In this document: positions 52,554-60,398 of the stretch, one piece after another
How positions within the stretch are numbered: the first letter of the stretch is position 1
How the letters are laid out: the number at the start of each line of letters is the position of its first letter
Origin: Terriglobia bacterium
GTDB taxonomy: Bacteria; Acidobacteriota; Terriglobia; Bryobacterales; Bryobacteraceae
Length of the DNA stretch: 64,000 bases
Assembly (NCBI GenBank): GCA_020073145.1
Contig: JAIQFS010000043.1
Span: forward strand, 1-64,000
Direction: 5' to 3'
Notes under the pieces: model-generated
The model's input: the letters and a program-made list of their open reading frames with translations, nothing else
Database searches by the model: none
What the model was told of the DNA's origin: nothing
Position numbers and translations under genes: made by a program

Positions 52554-53785
52554 CGTTCCAGCTCCATGCCCGTCAGCTCTTCCAGCCGCGCCAGCGCGAC
52601 GTAGAACTGCATGAGTTCTTCGTGGTACATCAGGTCGTACTCCACCACGTTCATAAAATTGGAATACACCGAAACAAAATCCACCGACCCCGTCTGGTAG
52701 CTGGCGAGCGACGATTCGAGTGCCAGCTGCGCCTCCGGGAGAACCGACTTCTGGTACAGCTCCATCAGTTGGCGCGCCGTGTCGGCCACCGTGTACTCCT
52801 CGCGGACGCGCGCCTGGATCGACACGTCCGCCGCTTCGTAATTGTGCCGCGCCTCGCTCACCGCAAACGCCTGTTCGCTGACTTCGGCGCGCTGCTTGCG
52901 CCAGAAATACGCCGGGATTTTGAAATCGACGCGGAATTGCCACATGGGCGGCATGCTGGCCTGATTGAAGTAGCCGCCGGAGAGGGTGTAGTCGGGGTAG
53001 TAATCCTTGCGCGCCAGGTTGACCGCCAGCTCGCTGCGCTCGATCTTCTTGGCTTCCTGGGCCAGCGCCGGGGCCTGGGTCCGCGCGTGGGCCAGAATCT
53101 CCTCGAGCGGGGCCGGCATCGCCGCCGGTTCGATCTCATCTGCCGCCTCGACGGGCCCGCCCGCCGGCCGGTTGAGCAGCGCGTTGATCTCGATCTGCTT
53201 GCTGATGCTTTCCTGCTGGTAGCGCAGCAACTGCGTCTGAAAGATCGAGAACTGGGTTTGGGCCTTGAAGATATCCTGTTGCTGCGCCTGGCCCACGGAA
53301 TAGCGCGCCTCGGAGATTTGCAGAATGTTCTGGAGCAGCGCTTGGGAGCGCTTCACCGAAGCGGCCGCTTCGGTGGCGTGGTGCAGTTCGTGATAGGCCT
53401 GCTTCAGGCGGGAGATCACACTCAGCCGCACCGACAGGTAGCCCTGGAAGTCCGCGTCGGCTTCTTTCTGCGCGATCTCGCCGCGCAGTTTCTGCTTCCC
53501 GGGAAACGGCATCTCTTGGGAAATCGACAGGCCGGCGTTGCTGGTGGGGACCCGCCCGATGCCGTCGACCGGCCAGGGCCCGCCGTTCGAGGTGTAGCCC
53601 AGCGACAGCGTCGGGTCCGGCAAGCTCGCGGCCTGGCTGGGCCGCTGCCGCGCCGCTTCCACCTTCTTTTGCGCGGCCAGGATCTCGCGATTGTGGCGCA
53701 GCGCCTCCTGGACCAGGGACGGCAACGGTTGCGCGCCCGCCGGGATTGCCAGGGCCGCAAGACAGAACCAATAGGGAGATCTCAT
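52550..53785 (-). CDS. cusC: Outer-membrane efflux channel (TolC family, CusC)
   Basis: A 411-residue outer-membrane factor with a signal peptide (YWFCLAALAIPAGAQ). Coiled-coil helices of the TolC barrel-tunnel repeat are seen twice (LVQEALRHNREILAAQKKVEAA, and AYHELHHATEAAASVKRSQ). ARYSVGQAQQQDIFKAQ and LALESSLASYQTGSVDFVS, with the GxxxxxDxxxA pattern, mark each repeat. Forms the export duct with CusA and CusB. Slightly shorter than E. coli CusC (457). It overlaps cusB by ATGA and begins 46 bases after the first gene of the operon. Confidence 0.92.
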   Translation of the reverse strand: MRSPYWFCLAALAIPAGAQPLPSLVQEALRHNREILAAQKKVEAARQRPSQAASLPDPTLSLGYTSNGGPWPVDGIGRVPTSNAGLSISQEMPFPGKQKLRGEIAQKEADADFQGYLSVRLSVISRLKQAYHELHHATEAAASVKRSQALLQNILQISEARYSVGQAQQQDIFKAQTQFSIFQTQLLRYQQESISKQIEINALLNRPAGGPVEAADEIEPAAMPAPLEEILAHARTQAPALAQEAKKIERSELAVNLARKDYYPDYTLSGGYFNQASMPPMWQFRVDFKIPAYFWRKQRAEVSEQAFAVSEARHNYEAADVSIQARVREEYTVADTARQLMELYQKSVLPEAQLALESSLASYQTGSVDFVSVYSNFMNVVEYDLMYHEELMQFYVALARLEELTGMELER

Positions 53786-53831
53786 TTCCTCTCACCACTC
53801 AAGACACACTTCGAGGGAGCGAAAGGAAAGA

Positions 53832-54167
53832 CTAGATGCGGAAACTGGAGTTGAGGGAGAGAAGATCGGGCGGCGTGTACTCCGCCGTCACGAATGTGAA
53901 TTCAGAAGAGATGGCTGGCGTCACCGGCTGGATTGCCATTGCAACCACCGGGGCGGCCGGGGCTTGCGAAGGGCCGGAATCCGCCTTCACGAAATTGTGT
54001 AACGTCGGAGACGGGCAAGTCACGGGCGCTTTGGTATGGTGGCAGCATTGATGAGCCGGCTGGTGGTCCGCCAGCGCCAGCATGGCCTGCGGGCACGAAT
54101 AGCAGTTCCCCCAAAACAGCGCGAGCACCACCAGCGCCGCCATGATCGAACTGGACATCGCCCTCAT
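53832..54167 (-). CDS. Small secreted Cys/His protein, first gene of the efflux operon
   Basis: A 111-residue protein with a signal peptide (MAALVVLALFWGNCYSC-like). The mature part starts HQPAHQCCHHTKAPVTCPS, a cluster of His and Cys suitable for copper or silver. The rest is Pro/Ala-rich with the aromatic VTAEYTPPDLLSLNSSFRI end. That it opens the operon, with the promoter and palindrome directly before it, suggests a periplasmic metal scavenger or sensor, similar in idea to CusF but not homologous that I can see. Start at 54167; ATG 54158 is possible. Confidence 0.72.
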   Translation of the reverse strand: MRAMSSSIMAALVVLALFWGNCYSCPQAMLALADHQPAHQCCHHTKAPVTCPSPTLHNFVKADSGPSQAPAAPVVAMAIQPVTPAISSEFTFVTAEYTPPDLLSLNSSFRI

Positions 54168-54176
54168 CGAAGCTCC

Positions 54177-54204
54177 ATTATACTCCGATTGTTGACAATC
54201 GCAA
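54177..54204 (-). promoter_or_regulatory. Efflux operon promoter with a palindromic operator in the spacer
   Basis: On the minus strand TTGCGA (54204-54199) and a perfect TATAAT (54182-54177) are separated by 16 bases. The palindrome CGATTGT-TG-ACAATCG (54186-54201) is perfect in both halves and covers that spacer. The -10 ends nine bases before the ATG at 54167, so the message has almost no leader. Spacer palindromes are the layout of MerR-type and other metal-responsive operators, but MerR-type spacers are longer (19-20). No regulator gene is adjacent. Confidence 0.7.
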
Positions 54205-54272
54205 CAGAGTTTCAGGCTCTAATTGCCGCAATGATGTAGTTAGAATGGGCGCTCTCGTTGGATAACGCCTCA

Positions 54273-54289
54273 TTTTTACAGAGTAAAAA
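54273..54289. promoter_or_regulatory. Perfect inverted repeat upstream of the outer-membrane protein gene
   Basis: TTTTTAC-AGA-GTAAAAA is a perfect 7-bp inverted repeat, 106 bases before the plus-strand ATG at 54395. It is the second perfect palindrome in this 228-base divergent region. An operator for the plus-strand gene is likely; the T- and A-runs could alternatively form a weak terminator hairpin. Confidence 0.4.
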
Positions 54290-54394
54290 GCTCCCTCTTG
54301 CCGTCACACATCCTGCCCTAGTAGGCTGATAACAAAGGCTTTATCCAATGGCTGGGCGAGTGCAGCGGGAGACGCCCAAGAGGTGTCGAGTTTC

Positions 54395-55279
54395 ATGCGC
54401 AAGAGTCTTCAACGAGCAGCACTCCTTCTGTTAACCGGTTGGGCCGCCTTCGCCCAAGGCAGGGAGTCCGGCGATGCGTCGCGCGGGGTTACCTGGAACG
54501 AACGCTTCGAAGGAAGTGTAAACACCTTGGGGGCCGTCAACCAGCTCGATACGACGGTCGGGTACAAATTCAACTCGCACTTCTCGGTGGATGGCGGCAT
54601 CCCGGTCTACTTTGTCCGGCCATCGAGTTCGGCCACAGCGGCTACCGGCACGTCCTCATCCAACGGAATCGGCAACGTCTACGCGCAACTCCGGCTCACG
54701 CTGGCCAATCCGGCGGTCAACTTTGCGTCCACGCTGACCGGTACTGCCCCCACTGGCGATCGAGCAACCGGCTTCAGCACGGGCCACGCGACCGTGGATT
54801 GGAGCAACTATTTCGACCGTAGCTTTTCCCGCCTGACGCCATTCGCCAATCTGGGAATCGCCAACTCCGTGTCCGACACCATGTTCTTCATTCGGCCGTA
54901 CACCACGTACGGACTGGTGACTCACGTGGAAGGAGGCGCGCGCTACCGACTGGTGCGGATGTTGAGCGTGGGCGCTTCGGCGTATGGCATTGAGCCTTCA
55001 GGCCAGCAGACGGTGGTAAGCCGCATCGTGAAGTCGAAACAGGGCGGCTCTGTCAACTCCGGGGGCAGCAAAGGAGGCGTCTTCGAAACCGCCAATGTCA
55101 CCACCGGGTCGGCCGACATTGCGAAGGACCACGGATTCTCGACGTGGGCGCAGATCCAGCCCGGAGGGAGCATCGAGGTCTATGCCGGCTACTCCCGGAG
55201 CACACAGTATGCGCTCGACACGATTTTCTTCGGCATCAGTCTCAACCTGGGGAAAGCAGTTCGATCCCTGGGGATCTAA
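54395..55279 (+). CDS. Outer-membrane beta-barrel-like secreted protein
   Basis: A 294-residue protein with a signal peptide (QRAALLLLTGWAAFAQG). The mature chain alternates polar and hydrophobic residues with many aromatic strand ends (TVGYKFNSHFSVDGGIPVYF, NVYAQLRLTLANPAVNFAST, GGARYRLVRMLSVGASAYG). The end DTIFFGISLNLGKAV is barrel-like. I do not know the ligand. ATG at 54395 is preceded by AGAGG twelve bases before; a GTG at 54383 is an alternative. It is followed 34 bases later by a histidine-rich secreted protein. Confidence 0.75.
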   Translation: MRKSLQRAALLLLTGWAAFAQGRESGDASRGVTWNERFEGSVNTLGAVNQLDTTVGYKFNSHFSVDGGIPVYFVRPSSSATAATGTSSSNGIGNVYAQLRLTLANPAVNFASTLTGTAPTGDRATGFSTGHATVDWSNYFDRSFSRLTPFANLGIANSVSDTMFFIRPYTTYGLVTHVEGGARYRLVRMLSVGASAYGIEPSGQQTVVSRIVKSKQGGSVNSGGSKGGVFETANVTTGSADIAKDHGFSTWAQIQPGGSIEVYAGYSRSTQYALDTIFFGISLNLGKAVRSLGI

Positions 55280-55313
55280 CGTCAGCAAAAACCCTACACA
55301 AGGAGACCTGCAA

Positions 55314-55838
55314 ATGAAACGCTCATCGATTTTGACGATTACGTTAGCAGCGGCTACCTGTCTGACCACGGCCGTATGGGCTGAGCACGGAGGCGCCGCC
55401 GGAGTTCATGGGGGAGGAGGCCACGGGGAAGCGCCGGAATTTCACGGCGACACGTCTCACTCGGGCTCCAAAACCTCGGGCACGGGATCGGGCGCCGCGG
55501 CGAATTTCCAGGCTCGCCTGGCCGGGAACACCGGTCTCGCCACGCGCCTGCAGCCGCTGCTGCCGCCGAATACCACTCTCCAAGCCGCCGCGCAGGGCTT
55601 CAAAAATCAGGGCCAGTTCATTGCGGCGCTACACGTTGCCCACAATCTCAACATCCCGTTCGATCAGCTCAAGAGCGAGATGACCGGCGCCGGGCATGAC
55701 TCGCTCGGCCATGCCATCCATGACCTGCGCCCGGACCTGACCGGCAAGGGCGTCCATAGCAACGTGAAACTCGCGGATCATCAAGCCAAGAACGACGTCG
55801 AAGAGTCCAACGAGACTTCCGAAACCAGCGGCAGCTAA
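55314..55838 (+). CDS. Secreted histidine/glycine-rich protein of unknown function
   Basis: A 174-residue protein with a signal peptide (ILTITLAAATCLTTAVWAEHG). The start of the mature part is a His/Gly run (HGGAAGVHGGGGHGEAPEFHG), a possible metal chelator. After that comes LAGNTGLATRLQPLLPPNTTLQAAAQGFKNQGQFIAALHVAHNLNIPFDQLK in pieces, a helical segment I recall in many short Acidobacteriota proteins. AAGGAG lies about nine bases before the ATG. Co-directional with the barrel protein upstream. The histidines plus the nearby efflux operon suggest metal stress, which is weak inference. Confidence 0.7.
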   Translation: MKRSSILTITLAAATCLTTAVWAEHGGAAGVHGGGGHGEAPEFHGDTSHSGSKTSGTGSGAAANFQARLAGNTGLATRLQPLLPPNTTLQAAAQGFKNQGQFIAALHVAHNLNIPFDQLKSEMTGAGHDSLGHAIHDLRPDLTGKGVHSNVKLADHQAKNDVEESNETSETSGS

Positions 55839-55869
55839 GGAAGCCCCGGCGACTCAACGCACCCGTGGT

Positions 55870-55901
55870 GCAGGCGGTTTCTCCCGGACGAAACCGCCTG
55901 C
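55870..55901. terminator. Stem-loop between convergent genes
   Basis: GCAGGCGGTTT and AAACCGCCTGC form a perfect 11-bp stem with a ten-base loop, located between the plus-strand His-rich gene (ends 55838) and the minus-strand GGDEF gene (ends 55941). It has no T-run; it can act as a barrier in both directions. Confidence 0.6.
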
Positions 55902-55940
55902 CTGCATCGTCTCCGGCAGACAGCCCCGGTTTCCGCGAGA

Positions 55941-56888
55941 CTATCGCGGGGAGCTGGATGCGGATAACGCAGCGAGGCCGCCGGCAAAGGCCTCGGTGCG
56001 GTCTCGGCCGTTGGCTTTCGCCAGATAGAGGGCCGCATCGGCCTCCCGCATGAGCCGGTCGGCATCGACCGGGCCGGAGCCATCCGCCGCCGTCACCCCC
56101 AAACTGCACGTGACCGGCCGGGTGACGCCGGGCAGCAGAAAGGGCTGGGCACCGATGGCCGCCCGTAACCTCTCGGCCTGGGTGACTGCGCCCTGGTGAT
56201 CGCAGCCCGGCAGAACGATCAGGAACTCCTCGCCGCCGTACCGGCCTACTGAGTCGTAGGGGCGGACATTCCCTTGCATCCGTTGAGCGACTTGGCGCAG
56301 GACGGCGTCGCCGGCGCTGTGACCGTACTCGTCGTTGATCGATTTGAAGCAATCCAGATCGGCCATGACGACTCCCACGGAGGAGCCCTCGCGCTGCGCG
56401 CGGGCCAGTTCGTGGTCGAGGTTCTGCAGCACGGTGACGCGATTCCACACGCCGGTAAGGCCGTCGCGCGTGGCCTGCTCGCGCAATGCCTCGCGGGCCT
56501 TGACCAGTTGTTCCTGGAGTTCCAGAATCCGCCGGCCGGCCCACAACCGCGCGCACAGTTCATCGGGGTCAAAGGGCTTGGTGACGTAATCGTCGGCGCC
56601 TGCCTGAATGCCCACCACCACATCCTGGCTTTGCGTCCTTGCGGTCAGCAGCAGGATATACACATAGTGCGTCCGGCTGGCCGCCCGCGCGCGGCGGCAT
56701 AGCTCCACACCGTCGATCCCGGAGGCCACCCAATCGAGCAACGCCAGACGGGGGCCCTCCTCGGCTTCGAGGAGGGCGCAGGCTTGCTCGCCGTCCGGGA
56801 CCGCGACCACTTCGTAGCCCCATCCTTCGAGGAGGCTACGCAGCATCGCGCGGAACGCGGGGTCGTGTTCGGCGACCAGAATTCTCAT
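55941..56888 (-). CDS. Response regulator with GGDEF diguanylate cyclase output
   Basis: A 315-residue protein. Receiver domain at 1-120: VAEHDPAFRAML, phospho-acceptor Asp in LALLDWVASGIDGVEL, LLTARTQ, and Lys in DDYVTKPFDPDE. GGDEF domain at about 140-300: DGLTGVWNRVTVLQNLDHEL, active site GGEEF, and the inhibitory RxxD (RPYD) five residues before it. So it should make c-di-GMP when phosphorylated and be inhibited by product. No histidine kinase is next to it. It is 27 bases after the FadL gene and probably in its operon. Confidence 0.93.
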   Translation of the reverse strand: MRILVAEHDPAFRAMLRSLLEGWGYEVVAVPDGEQACALLEAEEGPRLALLDWVASGIDGVELCRRARAASRTHYVYILLLTARTQSQDVVVGIQAGADDYVTKPFDPDELCARLWAGRRILELQEQLVKAREALREQATRDGLTGVWNRVTVLQNLDHELARAQREGSSVGVVMADLDCFKSINDEYGHSAGDAVLRQVAQRMQGNVRPYDSVGRYGGEEFLIVLPGCDHQGAVTQAERLRAAIGAQPFLLPGVTRPVTCSLGVTAADGSGPVDADRLMREADAALYLAKANGRDRTEAFAGGLAALSASSSPR

Positions 56889-56915
56889 GGCGCTTTGGGT
56901 GCCGGGGTCATCCAG

Positions 56916-58241
56916 TTAGAACTGGATGGAGGTGTTGAGAGTCACCGCCTGGGTTCCCAGCTTGACCACACTGTTGTTGTACTCGCCCGACAGCAGCGAG
57001 CTCTGCTGCACACGGGCAGTCCCGCTCAGGTCGTAGGCGTAGGCCAGGTCGAAGCGGTAGCGTCCGTGCCGGTAGCCGATGCCCGTCGTGAGCTGGTTCC
57101 CCATGATGGCCGCGGTGAGCGGCGTCACCGTGGAGCTCGGGACCGGGTCGTTCTGATGGGCGAAGCCGCCGCGCACGGAGACGCTTTCGGTCAGCAGGCG
57201 CTCGAACCCGCCGTGGAACGAGAACTGGTCTTTCCAGTGGAGCGGCACTCCGTCGGCGAGAGAACTGGAGTTGAGCAGCCCGTTGATATCGGCGTTGTTG
57301 CCGTTGGTGAGCGCCACCGGCAGCGTGGTGAAGGCGTCTTTCCAGTTGACCCAGTTGGTCTGGAAGGCCAGCAGCCAGCGAGGATTGACGCGCCAGTTGA
57401 CGCTGCCAATCACCGATTGCGGCAGCACGTTGCGCACGTTGGCCGAATACTGGAAGTCAGGACGCGCGCCGCCCAGCCCGACCGCGGCGAACTGCGCGCC
57501 GGCATTCCCCGTGGCCGTGCCTTCGCTATTGATGACGGTCTCCGATTTCCACGCGAGCCCGAAGGTGAGCTTGCGGGTGGGGCGCGCGATCGCGCCGATA
57601 CTGGTGTTCCAGCCTTTGCCGGAGGTGTGCAGATCCAGCAGCGTCTTCAATCCCGCCAGCGCCGGGTGCTGTTGAAAGATGTAGGGCGCCTCCAGCGTGT
57701 TCTGGTTGTAATCCAGGCCGACGGTGGCGCCAATCGAGAGTCTGGGGCTGAGGGAGAACGCGAACCCCGCGGCGGTTCGCGCCGCCAAGATCGCGGCCTT
57801 CTGCTGCTGCAACCCGTACGTCGCGCCTGCCACGCCGGGGGCATCCACATACCGCCAGTCCGACACCGACATCAGCTCGGGCATGACCCCGACGCCGAAG
57901 CTGAAGCGTGAATGACCGATGGGCGTGCCGAACGCGCCGTAGGGCATCACGCCCGGCGCCGTTTGCATCGGAGAATCCTGGTTGACCGAGTTGGTGAACG
58001 AGCCGCGGGCGAACATGCCGGTTACGCTCACATCCACGCTGCGGGCGCTCAGTACCGAGAGGCCCGCGGGATTGGTGGCTAGCGCCTCGAGTGCGCCGGA
58101 GCTGGAGGGGACGTACACGCCGCCCAAAGCCATCGACCGGGCGCCGGCCGCGTTCCAATAAAAGTCCTGGGAGTAGATCGGCAGGGAGGTCAGCCCCATC
58201 AGGGCGATCCAAGCGAGTGAAAGTCGGTTTGCGGTTTTCAT
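56916..58241 (-). CDS. FadL/TodX-type outer-membrane hydrophobic-compound transporter
   Basis: A 441-residue beta-barrel with a signal peptide (LAWIALMGLTSLPIYSQ). The N-terminus FYWNAAGARSMALGGVYVPSSSGALEALATNPAGLS matches the OMPP1/FadL family plug (NPAGLS is the conserved turn). Repeated strands follow (FGLAWKSETVINSEG, WRVNPRWLLAFQTNWV). The end TQAVTLNTSIQF is aromatic. It carries fatty acids or other hydrophobic compounds. Located between the HD-GYP gene (65 bases upstream) and the GGDEF gene (27 downstream), all on one strand. Confidence 0.9.
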   Translation of the reverse strand: MKTANRLSLAWIALMGLTSLPIYSQDFYWNAAGARSMALGGVYVPSSSGALEALATNPAGLSVLSARSVDVSVTGMFARGSFTNSVNQDSPMQTAPGVMPYGAFGTPIGHSRFSFGVGVMPELMSVSDWRYVDAPGVAGATYGLQQQKAAILAARTAAGFAFSLSPRLSIGATVGLDYNQNTLEAPYIFQQHPALAGLKTLLDLHTSGKGWNTSIGAIARPTRKLTFGLAWKSETVINSEGTATGNAGAQFAAVGLGGARPDFQYSANVRNVLPQSVIGSVNWRVNPRWLLAFQTNWVNWKDAFTTLPVALTNGNNADINGLLNSSSLADGVPLHWKDQFSFHGGFERLLTESVSVRGGFAHQNDPVPSSTVTPLTAAIMGNQLTTGIGYRHGRYRFDLAYAYDLSGTARVQQSSLLSGEYNNSVVKLGTQAVTLNTSIQF

Positions 58242-58306
58242 TCAGATCTCTCTTTCGAATTGGGATATTCTGTTCGCGAACGGGGCGAAGCCGCGCTTTC
58301 CGCGGT

Positions 58307-59743
58307 TCATTGCACCGTCCCGGAAGCCAGGCCCGGGGAAGGTAGATTCATGGCTGCGCTGGCGAGAACTTCGTAGCATCGCGGATCGAGCGCCCGCGGC
58401 GTTTCCTTGCGGATAATGTCGAGAGCCGTTTCCACCGGCATGGCGTCCCGGTAGGGACGCTTGGCCACCAGCGCATCGTACACATCCGCCACGGCGACAA
58501 TGCGCATGGGCAGCGAGAGTTGATCGGCGTTCCAACGCCGGAAGTAGCCCGAGCCGTCCAGCCGCTCGTGGTGCGCGCCCGCCACCCGGCTCATTTCCTC
58601 AAAGCCGCGGATCCGGCGGAGAATCTCGTAGGAGTGATACGGGTGCTTCTTCACCACCTCGAATTCTTCCTGCGTCAGCTTCCCGGGCTTCTCCAGGATT
58701 GTGTTGGACACGCCCAGTTTTCCGAGGTCGTGCAACAGCGAGACGCGCCGGATGAACGTGATCTCCGGGGCGCTCAGGCCCAGGCCGCGGGAGATGGTGA
58801 CGGCGGCATCGGCTACGCCGTTGGAGTGCCGGTACGTGAAGGGCGACTTGGCGTCAATCACTTCGGCGAAGGCCAGGCAGATCCGGTCGAGAGTTTCCTC
58901 ATCGGCCATCACCTGGCGTTCCTCGGGCTCGAGCGCGATCACATCGCTCAGAATGTGTGCCGAATCGAGGTCCCGCCACAGCCGGCCCATCAGGGCCAGC
59001 GATTCGACCGCCTGCACCAGTTCCGGATCGAACCAGCGGCCGCTGCGCTGCCGCGCCACGTCCAGGGCGGCTTCCGGTCCTCGGTTCACCAGAAAGACCT
59101 CGAGCGTTTGCGCCAGAAGCATGATGCGTGAAAACAGCGGAATGTCCTTGCCACGCAGCCCGTCGGGATATCCGCGCCCGTTCCAGTGTTCGTCCAGGCT
59201 GTGAATGGCCGCGGCCACCCACTCCGGAAATCCCATCAAGCGGGCGATCGAGGCGCCGCGCTCGCAGCGGATCCGGGCTAACTCGCACGACTCGGTCTGC
59301 TGCTTGGCCGCCACCCGCACCAGCGTCCGTACGCGCTCCAGGAAGGGCGCGCCGGTGGCCACGTGAGTCACCGCATACTGCAGGCTCTCCCAGCCCACGC
59401 GCGTCCAGTCGGTGGTTTTGACGTCCCCTTTGGCGCGAATCTCATCCGCGTTCAGCGTATGGAACAGCCGCGAAGAGTTGCTGCTGCACCCGGCGTCCTT
59501 GAGAAGCAGGGCGTAGTAGAGATCGCCCAGGTCCGAGGTCCCCAGGCCCAGATGCCGGCCAATGCGCATGCCGATCATGCACGCCCGCACCGAGTGCCCC
59601 ATGGGTTGGCCTTCGGTGAGATCGAGCGCATAGGAGAGCGCCGAGATAATCTCCGAGACCCGAATCACGGAGGGACTGTGCGGCGGGCCTTGCGGGATGC
59701 CCAGGGGCTGGGCGAAGGGAGCGGCGGATTGCGCGACTGGCAT
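58307..59743 (-). CDS. Dual HD-GYP-type phosphohydrolase
   Basis: A 478-residue protein with two HD-GYP-like halves. First half: GHSVRACMIGMRIG and LLLKDAGCSSNS, where the HD pair is replaced by KD, plus DEHWNGRGYPDGLRGKDIP, a normal GYP motif. Second half: LLHDLGKLGVSNTIL (HD intact), KKHPYHSYEIL and HHERLDGSGYF, where GYP is GYF. The first half may be degenerate and the second active, or they may pair. It should degrade c-di-GMP or a related dinucleotide. ATG 59743 is preceded by GAGAGG; an in-frame start at 59773 is longer. No membrane or receiver domain. It leads the FadL-GGDEF group. Confidence 0.88.
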   Translation of the reverse strand: MPVAQSAAPFAQPLGIPQGPPHSPSVIRVSEIISALSYALDLTEGQPMGHSVRACMIGMRIGRHLGLGTSDLGDLYYALLLKDAGCSSNSSRLFHTLNADEIRAKGDVKTTDWTRVGWESLQYAVTHVATGAPFLERVRTLVRVAAKQQTESCELARIRCERGASIARLMGFPEWVAAAIHSLDEHWNGRGYPDGLRGKDIPLFSRIMLLAQTLEVFLVNRGPEAALDVARQRSGRWFDPELVQAVESLALMGRLWRDLDSAHILSDVIALEPEERQVMADEETLDRICLAFAEVIDAKSPFTYRHSNGVADAAVTISRGLGLSAPEITFIRRVSLLHDLGKLGVSNTILEKPGKLTQEEFEVVKKHPYHSYEILRRIRGFEEMSRVAGAHHERLDGSGYFRRWNADQLSLPMRIVAVADVYDALVAKRPYRDAMPVETALDIIRKETPRALDPRCYEVLASAAMNLPSPGLASGTVQ

Positions 59744-60398
59744 GACCAATTCCTCTCGCGCCTCCAAATGCACGCCGGAGGCCGAGCCGCCTGCCCATGT
59801 GTTTTCAATGGCTTAGTCAGTTTCCCGGCGAATCCGCAAGTGACACATTGGCGTTCCGTTAGTTAACCGGTCTGACAGACGGTCCAGGCCCTCTGGCCTT
59901 GGATGTCAACGGTGGCGAACTGCGCAGGCCCCAGAGCGCCTAGGCGGCGAGACGGCAGCCCAGCCAACAAGGCCCTGCGAAGGCTGGAATCTTGGAGAAA
60001 CCCCCGCCCGGCCCGCAGACCCTGCTGCTCAGAACGATCAACACGTTCCTTGGAAACGTCGCGCTGGGAACTAGCGCGGTGGTAACGGCGGCGACGATGG
60101 CGTAGCCTGGTCCCTGAAACTCTTAGACAACAGGATCTGGGCTCCGGACTCTCAGCTCCGGTCTTTGTAGAAGAATCTTCTTTTCGAGGGATGTCAGTCC
60201 TTCTTCAACTGTCCGAGCAAGGCGACCCGTAATGAGAGGCTCTCAAACTTACGGTTCTGACGTCTCCGCATCGGGATGTCTCCGCTTTTCTAACTTCAAA
60301 TTTAGATCTTGACCTAGACCAAAACCTATGCTATTCAATATTTCGTTTCTATTTCGTCAAACACTGTTCAGACTGGCACACCCAAATAGGAGGCGGAG
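59744..60398. other. Gene-poor spacer, possible 37-codon frame
   Basis: No gene is well supported in these 655 bases. A frame at 59992-60105 (+) begins with TTG and reads LEKPPPGPQTLLL and ends VVTAATMA. Its third codon bases are GC-rich as in real genes, and AAGG lies eight bases upstream, but it is short and I recognise nothing. The rest, including 60110-60380, is visibly more AT-rich than the surrounding genome. Confidence 0.35.
60309..60337 (+). promoter_or_regulatory. Possible promoter upstream of the 60399 gene
   Basis: TTGACC (60309-60314) is followed after 17 bases by TATTCA (60332-60337), in an AT-rich stretch about 60 bases before the ATG. The -35 is a good match, the -10 only partly. 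Confidence 0.35.

Noticed and set aside
59744-60398. c-di-GMP or glycine riboswitch upstream of the 60399 gene
   Set aside because: I looked because of the nearby GGDEF and HD-GYP genes, but the conserved core sequences of these riboswitches are not there.
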